From: Legionella_C sp048541585
GTDB taxonomy: Bacteria; Pseudomonadota; Gammaproteobacteria; Legionellales; Legionellaceae
Direction: 5' to 3'
NCBI RefSeq assembly: GCF_048541585.1
Contig: NZ_CP183303.1
Span: forward strand, 3,286,001-3,350,000
DNA: 64,000 bases
A model generated the notes under the pieces. The model was not told the DNA's origin and made no database searches. It saw only the letters and a program-made list of their open reading frames with translations. The position numbers and the translations under genes were made by a program. This document shows positions 27,225 through 36,510 of this stretch, one piece after another (within the stretch, counting starts at the first letter, position 1; every line of letters starts with the position of its first letter).

Positions 27225-28241
27225 CTAAGGAATTGCTACTAAACGTAATAGTGAATCAATAAAATCATCACTATTAATACCTTCAGCTTCTGCTTCATAA
27301 CTTAATAAAATACGATGCCTTAATACATCATGAGCAATAGTATGAATATCATCAGGTGTGACAAAGTCTCGACCAGAAAGCCAGGCATGCGCTTTAGAAC
27401 AACGATCTAGAGCTATCGTTGCTCGTGGACTTGCCCCGAAACGTAACCAGCGACCTAATTCACTGCTATAAACATTAGGATTGCGGGTCGCAACAACAAG
27501 TTGTACAAGGTAGTTTTCTAATGCCTCACTCATATGTACATTTAAGACTTGTTGCCGTGCTATAAAAAGTGTCCGCTGGTCTAGCGGTCGAATATTAAAT
27601 TCGGACTTTTCTTGAGTATTATATAAGCCTAACGCTTCACGACGTGCTAATTTTAAAATATCATGTTCTACAGAAGCGTCAGGATAATCAATTTTTACAT
27701 ACATTAAAAAGCGATCAAGTTGTGCTTCAGGTAATGGATAAGTTCCTTCTTGTTCAATTGGGTTTTGCGTTGCCATAACTAAAAACAATTCTGGTAACGG
27801 ATAAGTCTTACCGCCAATTGTAACTTGCCTTTCAGCCATAGCTTCTAGTAAAGCTGCTTGCACCTTTGCCGGTGCGCGATTGATTTCATCAGCCAGTAAA
27901 AGATGATGAAAAATAGGCCCTGGTTGAAATACGAAAGACCCATCTTGAGGATGAAAAATATCTGTACCTGTTAAATCACCCGGTAATAAATCTGGTGTAA
28001 ATTGAATACGATGAAACCTACCCTCAACAACGGCAGATAACTCTTTTACGGCTCGTGTTTTAGCAAGCCCCGGTGCTCCTTCAACAAGCAAATGTCCATC
28101 GGCAAGGAGAGCAATTAACAAACGCGATACTAACTCTCGTTGACCAAGAATACGTTGATTAAGATAATTATTTAATTGCAAAATTTGCTGTTGTATCATT
28201 TCTATCTTGCTAAGGTCTAACTGCTCCATTTCTTTTACCAT
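27225..28241 (-). CDS. MoxR-family AAA+ ATPase
   Basis: 338 residues. Walker A is EGAPGLAKTRAVKE, Walker B LLADEINRAPAKVQAALLEAM, sensor MATQNPIEQEGTYPLPEAQLDRF, the MoxR hallmark. It heads the operon, consistent with a chaperone that activates or assembles the vWA complex. The start is uncertain: TTG at 28247, ATG at 28241 and ATG at 28229 are all in frame and none has a strong ribosome site. I prefer 28241. Confidence 0.93.
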   Translation of the reverse strand: MVKEMEQLDLSKIEMIQQQILQLNNYLNQRILGQRELVSRLLIALLADGHLLVEGAPGLAKTRAVKELSAVVEGRFHRIQFTPDLLPGDLTGTDIFHPQDGSFVFQPGPIFHHLLLADEINRAPAKVQAALLEAMAERQVTIGGKTYPLPELFLVMATQNPIEQEGTYPLPEAQLDRFLMYVKIDYPDASVEHDILKLARREALGLYNTQEKSEFNIRPLDQRTLFIARQQVLNVHMSEALENYLVQLVVATRNPNVYSSELGRWLRFGASPRATIALDRCSKAHAWLSGRDFVTPDDIHTIAHDVLRHRILLSYEAEAEGINSDDFIDSLLRLVAIP

Positions 28242-28250
28242 ATGCAAAAA

Positions 28251-28266
28251 AAGATAATCGTATCTT
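28251..28266. promoter_or_regulatory. Short palindrome upstream of the MoxR operon
   Basis: AAGATA-ATCG-TATCTT, a perfect 6-bp inverted repeat 10 bp before the operon start. A possible operator or leader hairpin; short enough to occur by chance in AT-rich DNA. Confidence 0.25.
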
Positions 28267-28417
28267 GAAATTTAAAGAATGCCAAGTTGCTTAGACTAGA
28301 TTCACTGTAAAGAAGTTTTAATTATTTGCCGAAATTATAACCAAAAATTAGCCACAGCAACAATACTAGGTAGCTATTTTAACGCTTAAACAATTAGCAT
28401 TAAACCAAGGAAAAAAA

Positions 28418-29392
28418 ATGAAACTAGTTTACTTAAAAACCTGCTCATTATTTGATAAATTAAAATTAGTTTTATCTCTCACGATAATAAATTTATTATT
28501 AAATATTAATTTACATGCGGCTACATCCTGCCAACTTGTTGTTGATGGGCCTGTTAAGATGAAAACAAAGTTGGGAATACTAGATTTAAAAGCAGTTAAT
28601 GCTACTTCTATCTCGCCTAAATTAACACAGAATATTTTTACAAATCTAGATGATCTTTACGGTCTAACTAAAAATAATAAAACTTGGTTTTTCCGTATTA
28701 ATTCTTTAATTTCTGCACTACCAAATGATAATATTTATCTTGTCACATGGGCTAATAATGACATTCCTCCTATAGGAACCTATGAAATAGCAGCCTATGA
28801 TGCAACTCGTAAACCAAAATTTAAGCATACCTTAGATACTATTGGTGATAGTATTACCTGGGTTGGAAATGGGAAATATTTACGCTGTTTATTGCGTGAT
28901 CAGGGCCTAGCTTACGATTTTAAAGGAAGTCATATTGATCCCTTTGGATTTGGCCATGATGCCGAAGGTGGTGATACTACTGAAAATGTCCTAGCACGTA
29001 TAAACAAAATACCTACTACTGATGCTTATTTTTTGCTCATTGGAACTAATGATCGAGTAGCGCCAGAAATGACGGTAAATAATATTTTGCAAATTGCTAA
29101 ACAGCTTAGTGCGAAAAATAAGCAAGCTAAAATCTATATCAGTACGCTTCTTCCACGAAATGATGATTATACTGACCATAGTCAAGCCGTTAATAAACTG
29201 TTGTTACAAACAAAAAATATTTGCCCAAATTGCGTGCTTGTTGATGTAGGCGGTGATTTTTATGCTTTAAAGAATTGGCAGCAATATTTGCCTGATAATT
29301 TACATCCTAGCTTTGAAGGTTATGTTGCATTAAGTAAACTAATTAATAATGCTATAACTAAAGCTGATAAGGGTTTAGTAACTAAGCACTAA
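28418..29392 (+). CDS. Secreted SGNH/GDSL hydrolase
   Basis: 324 residues with a signal peptide (cleavage near NLHAATS, about 35). A small beta domain (about 40-135, NDIPPIGTYEIAAYDATRK) precedes the SGNH core: block I TIGDSITWVG with Ser145, FLLIGTNDRV with the Asn, and PDNLHPSFEGY with Asp and His. This two-domain layout resembles bacterial carbohydrate-esterase and GDSL proteins; substrate not predictable. Good AAGGA ribosome site. Unrelated in layout to the PlaC-like enzyme at 5.4-6.7 kb. Confidence 0.85.
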   Translation: MKLVYLKTCSLFDKLKLVLSLTIINLLLNINLHAATSCQLVVDGPVKMKTKLGILDLKAVNATSISPKLTQNIFTNLDDLYGLTKNNKTWFFRINSLISALPNDNIYLVTWANNDIPPIGTYEIAAYDATRKPKFKHTLDTIGDSITWVGNGKYLRCLLRDQGLAYDFKGSHIDPFGFGHDAEGGDTTENVLARINKIPTTDAYFLLIGTNDRVAPEMTVNNILQIAKQLSAKNKQAKIYISTLLPRNDDYTDHSQAVNKLLLQTKNICPNCVLVDVGGDFYALKNWQQYLPDNLHPSFEGYVALSKLINNAITKADKGLVTKH

Positions 29393-29416
29393 TGTTTCTT
29401 GGTTATAACGACTTTT

Positions 29417-29441
29417 GCCTACCTGCCGGAAGCGGGTAGGC
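29417..29441. terminator. Hairpin between convergent genes
   Basis: GCCTACCTGC (29417-29426) pairs with GCGGGTAGGC (29432-29441) over a 5-nt loop, with one G-U pair. It lies between convergent genes and could end both transcripts, though neither side has a proper T run. Confidence 0.55.
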
Positions 29442-29452
29442 TTAATAACTAA

Positions 29453-29896
29453 TTACTGGTAATCTTCTTGTAATTCAAGTGGCATCATTGTTTGTAATCT
29501 TTCATACAAAGCAACAATTTGATGACAAAAAATTAAAAAGTGTTGTCTGTCTTCCCAAAGCTCATAATCAACACCCTTACGAAAAGCATACTGCCTAGAT
29601 AAACACCTAAGTAGCTGTTGTTCTTGTGCAGAAAACACTAGATCACGATTTAACTCAAGCAATTCTGATAAATTTTTAGCTTGTTTGATTTGGCGATGAT
29701 CATGTAGTAAATAGGCTTTTAATGTTAAATCAAAAGCGATATACATAAGAGAGACTATTGCTAATAAGCAATCTTGATATTCATCTAAACCTGGTGCATG
29801 CAATTCTAAGGTTTTATTTAACAAAGTATCAGCGCAATTAGCATGTTGGGTTGCAATTTTCATTAATTCAACAGGTGAATAATAGCGTCTTTCCAT
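29453..29896 (-). CDS. Small helical protein, HEPN-like
   Basis: 147 residues, all-helical, soluble. The block AFDLTLKAYLLHDHRQIKQAKNL followed by ELLELNRDL recalls HEPN domains, where a long helix is followed by a His-containing turn and a second helix; no clear RxxxxH catalytic motif is visible, so an RNase role is not supported. No partner nucleotidyltransferase gene is adjacent. Assignment is tentative; the gene could be an unrelated helical bundle. Confidence 0.55.
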   Translation of the reverse strand: MERRYYSPVELMKIATQHANCADTLLNKTLELHAPGLDEYQDCLLAIVSLMYIAFDLTLKAYLLHDHRQIKQAKNLSELLELNRDLVFSAQEQQLLRCLSRQYAFRKGVDYELWEDRQHFLIFCHQIVALYERLQTMMPLELQEDYQ

Positions 29897-30156
29897 TATA
29901 GAAACTACTTAACTTAAATTAATTACATAGTAAAGTATATACCTATTAAACTTGAAAGTACTGGTTTTTTTCATGACTTAATTTTTAAGTTTATTTAATT
30001 TAAGAAATCGTAAAAGTAAGAGTGAACATCCAGACTTTTGGATTTAGCAGAGATATAGACTTCGCGCGCTGGAAACTACTGGACTTTTATTAATTTTTGC
30101 CTACCTTCTGTGATTTTAAATTACTATTTGCTTAAATTATGCGAAAATAAATAATT

Positions 30157-31125
30157 ATGACTGATTTATTAAATACCCCTTTTTTTTTAAAATCTTTAAA
30201 GCTGCCTAATCGACTAATTCAAGGGCCATTAGCTGGCTATAGTTGTGCACCATTTAGAAAATTATTTTCGCTTTTTAAAGCCCCAGCGTATTGTGTCTCT
30301 GAGATGCTATCAGCTTATGATGTACTTCATAAGCATACTTCAAATGATCGCTATCTTTATCGCGCCACTGAAGAAACGACTCTTTGTTACCAAATAGCTG
30401 GAAATGATCCTTATACAATGGCTGCAGCTGCTCGAAAGCTTGAATTATTAGGCGCTAATATTATTGATATCAATTGCGGCTGCCCTAAACCAAAGATTCG
30501 TAAAAAAGGAGCAGGTTCTATTTTACTAGAACAACCAGAGCAGTTAATTAGAATTGTTACTGCTGTTCGTACAGCTATTGCAATACCCTTGACTGTTAAA
30601 ATTCGCCTACAAGAAAATTCTGCAAAAGATATTGAATTAGTAGAAAAAATTGCTAAAACAGGCGCTGATGCAATTATTATTCATGGCCGTAGATGGTTTG
30701 ATAATTATGACGTTCCTTGTAACTTAAAGCGAATTAGCTTAATTAAAAAAACCATTGATATTCCAATAATTGTCAATGGAGATTTAAAAGATGGCCAAAC
30801 AACTTTAAATGCACTAGCAACTACTGGATGTGATGCCTTTATGATCTCTCGAGCCGGCACAGGAAACCCAGAACTTTTTCAAGAAATTTTATCAAATAAG
30901 TCAATAAATTTAGATAAACAGCAGTTAATAGCGCTATTTCTATATCATTTAAATGGTTTAGCTAACCTTGAAAATGAATATAAGGCAGTGCTACAGAGTC
31001 GTTCTTTAATGCGCTATTATTTTCGAGATAGCTTATCTAAATCATTATGGCCTATGTTTTATCAGCTAACCTCTTTAAAAGAAATTGAGCAATTTTTAAT
31101 TAATAATCTTGTAATAGAAAGATAA
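30157..31125 (+). CDS. tRNA-dihydrouridine synthase family protein
   Basis: 322 residues of FMN TIM barrel: LIQGPLAGYSCAPFRKLF at the start, then IIDINCGCPKPKIRKKGAGS with the catalytic Cys109, TVKIRLQ, IIIHGRRW and IIVNGDLKDG. Dus enzymes reduce specific uridines in tRNA. The first motif (PLAGYSC instead of PMAGVTD) and short C-terminal domain place it outside the usual DusA, DusB and DusC groups, so the target position is open. No clear ribosome site upstream of the ATG. Confidence 0.85.
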   Translation: MTDLLNTPFFLKSLKLPNRLIQGPLAGYSCAPFRKLFSLFKAPAYCVSEMLSAYDVLHKHTSNDRYLYRATEETTLCYQIAGNDPYTMAAAARKLELLGANIIDINCGCPKPKIRKKGAGSILLEQPEQLIRIVTAVRTAIAIPLTVKIRLQENSAKDIELVEKIAKTGADAIIIHGRRWFDNYDVPCNLKRISLIKKTIDIPIIVNGDLKDGQTTLNALATTGCDAFMISRAGTGNPELFQEILSNKSINLDKQQLIALFLYHLNGLANLENEYKAVLQSRSLMRYYFRDSLSKSLWPMFYQLTSLKEIEQFLINNLVIER

Positions 31126-31143
31126 TGGCATCAACTTAAAACG

Positions 31144-31222
31144 AGCCCTGTCGCAAGAACAGCAGAATTCTTAAATTGATAGAATTAAAGGTCACGGATA
31201 TTTTAAACCTTTATGCAGGGCT
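31144..31222. repeat. Possible three-way-junction structure in the intergenic gap
   Basis: AGCCCTG (31144-31150) and CAGGGCT (31216-31222) could close a stem. Within it lie two hairpins, AATTCT/AGAATT (31166-31171 and 31181-31186) and AAAGGT/ACCTTT (31187-31192 and 31207-31212). It lies between convergent genes, after the Dus-like gene. The stems are short, so it may be fortuitous. Confidence 0.3.
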
Positions 31223-31264
31223 TGATTTACATGCACCTTGAATTAAAACACGTACTCGCTTTAA

Positions 31265-32032
31265 TTAACTAATGCTTCTACCACCATCAATATTCAATAT
31301 TTGTCCGGTAATAAAAGGGTTATCGATTAAAGCTAAAACGGCTTGCGCAATAAAGCGTGGATCACCATGGCGTTTTAGTAAAGTGTTTTCAATAATGTGC
31401 TCTTGAATTTTTGGGGTTAAAGCATTTTCCTTTTCTGGCCAAATAATAGCGCCGGGCGCTACAGCATTAACACGTACAGTTGGAGCAAATTCTTTTGCTA
31501 ATGCTTTCGTTTGCATAGCAAGCGCTGCTTTAGTTTGACAATAGACAGCATATCCACGTAATGGTTTATCAGCATGGATATCGGTGATGTTAATAATAAC
31601 TCCTTGCTGTAAAGATAAATGGGGATAAGCTTTAAGACTTAATAGAAAAGGAGCCTGAACATTAACTGAAAACAAAGCTTGCCAATCCTCTAAACCAGGG
31701 TCACGGATATCAGTTTGTTTAAATCCAGAAGCATTATTAATTAACACATCTAACTTGCCTTGCCACTGTACTACTTGCGTGACTAAATCAATACATTCAC
31801 TTGGTTTGCTTAAATCAGCTTGATAAACTGCAGCACTTTCTTTGCGCATATTATTTAAAAAATTAACTAATAGCTGTGCTTCATTGATAGAATGATGACA
31901 GTGAATAGCTATTTGAAAGCCAGCTTGATGCAACTCCTGGGCAATGGCCGCGCCAATGCGCCTGGCAGCACCAGTAATTAAAGCCACTCTGCCTGCTTGT
32001 TTGTTATTATAAATCAAGGTATGTTTCCTCAT
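31265..32032 (-). CDS. Pteridine reductase-like short-chain dehydrogenase
   Basis: 255 residues, NADPH-type Rossmann fold with TGAARRIG (the Arg-Arg favours NADPH) and NNASG. The catalytic residues are those of pteridine reductases, not classical SDRs: Asp stands in place of Ser in ITDIHADKPLRGY, thirteen residues before Tyr of YCQTK, as in PTR1 and FolM. It probably reduces dihydropterins or dihydromonapterin. It is divergent, by only 19 bp, from a MidA-PTPS gene pair, and the PTPS homologue strengthens the pterin reading. Confidence 0.82.
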   Translation of the reverse strand: MRKHTLIYNNKQAGRVALITGAARRIGAAIAQELHQAGFQIAIHCHHSINEAQLLVNFLNNMRKESAAVYQADLSKPSECIDLVTQVVQWQGKLDVLINNASGFKQTDIRDPGLEDWQALFSVNVQAPFLLSLKAYPHLSLQQGVIINITDIHADKPLRGYAVYCQTKAALAMQTKALAKEFAPTVRVNAVAPGAIIWPEKENALTPKIQEHIIENTLLKRHGDPRFIAQAVLALIDNPFITGQILNIDGGRSIS

Positions 32033-32051
32033 TTTACTATGTAGACGAATA

Positions 32052-33164
32052 ATGAACTTATCAAGCTTCTTGTATAATTATTTACAACAGCACCAAGAAA
32101 TTCCATTTGTTGAATTTATGCAACTTGCTTTATATCATCCTAAAGCAGGCTATTACAGTGCTGGACTACCTAAATTTGGTAAGGAAGGTGATTTTATTAC
32201 AGCACCCGAATTAACGCCTTTATTTGGCCAAACTTTAGCGAATCAATGCCAGCAGCTTATTTCATTGTTAACTAACCCTATTATTTTTGAATTTGGCGCC
32301 GGCTCGGGTCGCTTATGTGTTGACTTATTAACTAGATTAGAACATTTAAACTGTCTACCAGATACTTATTATATTTTAGAAGTTAGTGGCTCATTACAAG
32401 CAAGGCAAAAACAACTAATTAATGAAGAAATAAGTCATTTGGCTCATTTAGTCACATGGATCAATCAATGGCCAACAGAGCCTTTTAATGGTATTGTCAT
32501 TGCTAATGAAGTATTAGATGCTATGCCAGTACATCGTTTTATACAGACAGCAAAGGCATTATTAGAAAGTTATATTACCCTCAACCAACAAAATGAATTA
32601 ACAGAGATTTTTAAGCCTACAAACGATTTACGCTTACGTAATTATCTAAACCATGCTTTACCTGAATTACCCTTACCCTATCAATCAGAGGCAAATTTAT
32701 TTATTGAAAGTTGGCTTAGTCAAGTCAGTAGCATACTTAAGCAAGGCGCCATAATTTTAATTGATTATGGCTACCCTAGACATGAATATTATCATCCTGA
32801 TCGTAATCAAGGGACGCTGATGTGTCATTATAGGCACCAAGCACATACTAATTTTTTAGTTCATGTCGGTGAGCAAGATATTACCGCTCATGTTGATTTT
32901 ACTCAGGTTGCAGAAGCAGCTTCTGCAGCCAATTTACAGGTTGCTGGTTATACCAATCAAGCTGCTTTTTTACTGGCTAACGGTCTGTTAAGCTTAGTAG
33001 AAGAAATAGATAATGAACGAAATCGCATTATAGCGACGCAGGCTGTAAAAAAATTAACTCTACCTAGTGAGATGGGTGAATTGTTTAAAGTTATGGGGTT
33101 GACTAAAAATTTAGACCTATTTCTAACTGGTTTTCAATTACAAGATAAAAGAGCAAGCTTATAA
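32052..33164 (+). CDS. MidA/NDUFAF7-family SAM-dependent methyltransferase
   Basis: 370 residues. The N-terminus IPFVEFMQLALYHPKAGYY and GKEGDFITAPELTPLFG are the signature of the DUF185/MidA family, with SAM motif FEFGAGSGRLCVDLL. The mitochondrial homologue methylates an Arg in complex I subunit NDUFS2; bacterial substrates are not established. The stop codon abuts the PTPS start (TAA then ATG), so the two are coupled. Confidence 0.9.
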   Translation: MNLSSFLYNYLQQHQEIPFVEFMQLALYHPKAGYYSAGLPKFGKEGDFITAPELTPLFGQTLANQCQQLISLLTNPIIFEFGAGSGRLCVDLLTRLEHLNCLPDTYYILEVSGSLQARQKQLINEEISHLAHLVTWINQWPTEPFNGIVIANEVLDAMPVHRFIQTAKALLESYITLNQQNELTEIFKPTNDLRLRNYLNHALPELPLPYQSEANLFIESWLSQVSSILKQGAIILIDYGYPRHEYYHPDRNQGTLMCHYRHQAHTNFLVHVGEQDITAHVDFTQVAEAASAANLQVAGYTNQAAFLLANGLLSLVEEIDNERNRIIATQAVKKLTLPSEMGELFKVMGLTKNLDLFLTGFQLQDKRASL

Positions 33165-33671
33165 ATGATTAAATATTTAACTACCGTTGAGCTACAGAAA
33201 GAATCTATGAAGTTTTCTGCAGGCCATACCACTATCTTTTCTGCAACAGAGCGCGAACCATTACATGGACATATGTATGGTGTTTACCTTGCTCTGACAA
33301 CTTGGGTGGAAGAAAACGGCATGACTTTTGATTATCGATATTATAAAGAACGTATTCATAAACTATGTCGCTCTTTGAACCAAACTTTTTTAATGCCAAA
33401 GTATTCACCCTTTTTAACTATCAGTGAAGATACTGAGTATTATTACTTTACTTTTAATCATAAGAAAATTCCCTTTTTAAAAGAAGATGTTACTTTACTA
33501 CCCTTAACTAACATCACTGTTGAAGAGCTATCTCGCTGGTTTGTCAATGAGCTTATTAAAGATCAACAAGAATTAATTAAACATCGTATAGAAAAAGTAG
33601 TGGTAAAAGTTTTTTCAGCTCCCGGACAATCTGCCAGTCATGAATGGACAAACAGTCCTAATAAAGCCTAA
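33165..33671 (+). CDS. 6-pyruvoyltetrahydropterin synthase/QueD-family protein without the usual Cys
   Basis: 168 residues. Zinc ligands are His21 (FSAGH) and His34/His36 (LHGHMYGV). The catalytic Cys that QueD carries four residues before the HGH motif is absent; the segment reads TEREPLHGH, with Glu29 and Glu31 flanking that position. Plasmodium-type PTPS-III enzymes use Glu there, so a different reaction is possible. Residues 70-110 hold an insertion compared with QueD. Genes for QueE or QueC are not nearby; the divergent pteridine reductase points to pterin metabolism. Confidence 0.8.
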   Translation: MIKYLTTVELQKESMKFSAGHTTIFSATEREPLHGHMYGVYLALTTWVEENGMTFDYRYYKERIHKLCRSLNQTFLMPKYSPFLTISEDTEYYYFTFNHKKIPFLKEDVTLLPLTNITVEELSRWFVNELIKDQQELIKHRIEKVVVKVFSAPGQSASHEWTNSPNKA

Positions 33672-33946
33672 GGCTGTTTACATTTTGTTAGCTTAAGTTA
33701 AACTGGCTTTATTTTCGAGCATTCATTAATGTGCAGGAAAAAGAAACCTTTTTGCTTAAGATAGTAGAAATGCAATATAAATCTTACAACCTGTCTTCAG
33801 AGTCAATAGAGAGAGGCAAAGAGACTAATTTTGCGGACCGTAGCAGAATACTTAGGCGTATTAAGCAATGGACTTCAGGAAAATCACTCCCTGTGGCCAC
33901 CTTAATAGACTTTGAAGGCAGGTTCTTAATTATTAAGGAAATACGT

Positions 33947-36118
33947 GTGATTATTATTTGTCATGTGTGTATTCCCCATACAAATCACGATTATTTCGAT
34001 TACTTAGCACAGGATATTTCTCCTGAAGTGGGGGCAAGGGTTTGGGTGCCCTTCCGTAACCAAAAGCGCTTAGGATTTATTGTTGGCACTACTACATGCG
34101 CAGAAGTAACTAGGCCACTTAAAGCAATTTATAGTGTTATTGATAAACAACCTATTATAACTGCTGAAATACTGAATTTGTATCAGTGGGTTAGCACTTA
34201 TTATCAATCACCTTTATCAGAAGTTTTACCCTTAGCAGTACCTAAAAAGCTACGCCAAGGCTACTCTCTACAAGCACCTCTAACTGAGGTTTATGCTTTA
34301 AGGCTAGCAGCCAACGAAGCTTACAGTCTTTTAAATAAAAATGCGCTTAAACAACGAGCTTTAATTCATTTTCTAGAACAAAATAATAAAGTGACTAGAA
34401 GTGAATTATTACAAGCTGGATTTACAAAAGCACAGTTAGATAAACTGATTCAATTAAATATTATTCTAAATGAACAAGTGCTTGCACTACCTGCTCCGTC
34501 CTCTACAAAAACTGAGCCCTTAACCCTTAATAGTGAACAAGCTGTTGCCGTAGAAGCGATTAAACAACATTTAACCAACTATCATTGCTTCCTTTTACAG
34601 GGAATAACAGGCAGCGGTAAAACTGAAGTATATTTGCAAATCATTACTGAAGTACTAGCGCAAGGGAAACAAGTTTTAATTTTAGTACCGGAAATTGGCT
34701 TAACACCCCAGTTATTGAAACGCTTTAGCGCTCGTTTTACAAACCAAATAGTAACGCTACACTCAAAGCTTAATGAAACTCAGCGCTATAATGCTTGGTT
34801 TGCTGCAGCGCATAATATCGCTCGTTTAGTGATTGGAACGCGCACAGCCATTTTTACTCCTATGCCTAAGTTAGGGCTAATCATTATTGATGAAGAGCAT
34901 GATGCCTCTTTAAAACAAATGGACAATGTGCGCTATTCAGCACGCGATACAGCCCTTATGCGAGCCTATCAGGTAAATATACCCATTATTTTAGGTTCAG
35001 CAACACCAAGTTTGGAAAGCCTTTATAATTGTAATCAACAAAAATATACATTGTTACAATTAAATCATAGAGCTTTGACGACTAACCCTTTGCATTATCA
35101 GTTAATTGATCTACGTTCAGCACCTATGCAACATGGTTTAGCAGAGCGTTCTCTACAGATAATTACTAAACATCTACAGCAAAGAAACCAAGTCTTAGTA
35201 TTTATTAATCGACGTGGTTTTGCGCCTATTTTGCTATGCCATGCCTGTGGTTTCATGGTTGATTGTCTAGCTTGTGATAGTCATTTAACTTTGCATAGCT
35301 ATACCAGACGCTTAATCTGCCATCACTGTGGCTTAAGTCAGACAATTCCTAAATTTTGTAAGCAATGTGAAAATCCAGAACTAATTCCGATTGGGACCGG
35401 TACGCAAAGAATTTATGACTATCTGACAGAGGTATTCCCAAATATTAATATTTTACGTATTGATCGTGATGAAATACGTAAAAAAAATGAGCTTGAGGCA
35501 AAGCTTGAATTAATTAATAGGGAGGAGGCACAATTACTTGTTGGCACTCAGATGCTTGCTAAAGGACATCATTTCCCAAAATTAACGTTAGTTGTAGTGG
35601 TAGACGCTGATTGGGGATTTTATAATCAAGATTTTCGCGCTATTGAACAATTAGGTCAATTATTAACACAAGTAGCAGGACGTGCTGGACGTGCCGAATA
35701 CCCGGGAGAAGTTATTATTCAAACACATCTTCCTGGTCACCCGCTATTGAATATACTTATTCAAAAAGGCTATGCTGAGTTTGCGAAAAAACTTTTAATT
35801 AGCCGCATACAGGCTGCGTTACCTCCTTATCATTACTTAGCAGTTATTCGCGCGCAACACAAAAAAAATGAGCGTATTGAGCACTTTTTAAAATCAATTA
35901 AAACCTACTTAAATAACAATAGCTTACAAATTTTAGGGCCAGCACCAGCCCCGTTAGCTAGAAAAGCCAATTTATTTCGCATGCAACTTTTAATAAAAGC
36001 ATCTTCTCGCAAACAGCTACATTTGTCATTGACGAGCATGCGCGAGTGGATCAAAATAACTAAACAAGCCCAAGACATACGTTGGAGTATTGATATTGAT
36101 CCATTGGACCTTACATGA
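33947..36118 (+). CDS. priA: Primosomal protein N', PriA helicase
   Basis: 723 residues from a GTG at 33947 with AAGGA 7 nt upstream; translation then begins VIIICHVCIPHTNHDYFDYL, aligning with the PriA N-terminus. The open frame runs back to 33731 but that part has no PriA similarity. Domains: 3'-DNA-binding and winged-helix region, helicase with GITGSGKTEVY and DEEHD, a zinc-binding insert (CHACGFMVDCLAC, CHHCGLSQTIPKFCKQC), GTQMLAKGHHFP and QVAGRAGRA. It restarts stalled replication forks. Its stop overlaps the thioesterase start (ATGA). Confidence 0.96.
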   Translation: MIIICHVCIPHTNHDYFDYLAQDISPEVGARVWVPFRNQKRLGFIVGTTTCAEVTRPLKAIYSVIDKQPIITAEILNLYQWVSTYYQSPLSEVLPLAVPKKLRQGYSLQAPLTEVYALRLAANEAYSLLNKNALKQRALIHFLEQNNKVTRSELLQAGFTKAQLDKLIQLNIILNEQVLALPAPSSTKTEPLTLNSEQAVAVEAIKQHLTNYHCFLLQGITGSGKTEVYLQIITEVLAQGKQVLILVPEIGLTPQLLKRFSARFTNQIVTLHSKLNETQRYNAWFAAAHNIARLVIGTRTAIFTPMPKLGLIIIDEEHDASLKQMDNVRYSARDTALMRAYQVNIPIILGSATPSLESLYNCNQQKYTLLQLNHRALTTNPLHYQLIDLRSAPMQHGLAERSLQIITKHLQQRNQVLVFINRRGFAPILLCHACGFMVDCLACDSHLTLHSYTRRLICHHCGLSQTIPKFCKQCENPELIPIGTGTQRIYDYLTEVFPNINILRIDRDEIRKKNELEAKLELINREEAQLLVGTQMLAKGHHFPKLTLVVVVDADWGFYNQDFRAIEQLGQLLTQVAGRAGRAEYPGEVIIQTHLPGHPLLNILIQKGYAEFAKKLLISRIQAALPPYHYLAVIRAQHKKNERIEHFLKSIKTYLNNNSLQILGPAPAPLARKANLFRMQLLIKASSRKQLHLSLTSMREWIKITKQAQDIRWSIDIDPLDLT

Positions 36119-36510
36119 GTAACTCAAAAATTACTGTTCATCAGAAGACATTTGCTATCGCTTGGGGCGATATGGATGCCTTAGGCCATGTTAATAACGC
36201 CCGCTATTTCGATTACTTTCAAGAAGCACGAATAGAATGGTTAGCAAGCTTAAATTTTAATTTAGAGCAAAAAACAGGCCCAGTGGTTATTCATGTTGCC
36301 TGCACTTTTCTAAAGCCTGTGGTTTATCCAGCGACTTTAACAATTAAAAGTAGTATTCATAGCCTTGGCCGCTCAAGTTTCATTATTGATCATGATTTAT
36401 TTCAAGAAAATACTTTAATGGCGCAAGGGATTAGCAAAGTTGTTTGGGTTGACTATAAGCTCAATAAATCAGTACCGGTACCTGTTAATATTTCTAATTT
36501 ATTTACTTAA
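36115..36510 (+). CDS. Acyl-CoA thioesterase, YbgC/4HBT-type hotdog
   Basis: 131 residues; WGDMDALGHVNNARYFDYFQEAR is the 4-hydroxybenzoyl-CoA thioesterase motif with the catalytic Asp in GDMD, followed by FLKPVVYPATLTI. It is distinct from the YciA gene at the start of the window. Translationally coupled to priA, though no functional link is evident. Substrate unknown. Confidence 0.9.
   Translation: MSNSKITVHQKTFAIAWGDMDALGHVNNARYFDYFQEARIEWLASLNFNLEQKTGPVVIHVACTFLKPVVYPATLTIKSSIHSLGRSSFIIDHDLFQENTLMAQGISKVVWVDYKLNKSVPVPVNISNLFT

Noticed and set aside
33731..33946. N-terminal extension of the priA frame
   Set aside because: No PriA similarity, and the GTG at 33947 has AAGGA at ideal spacing and matches the family start.
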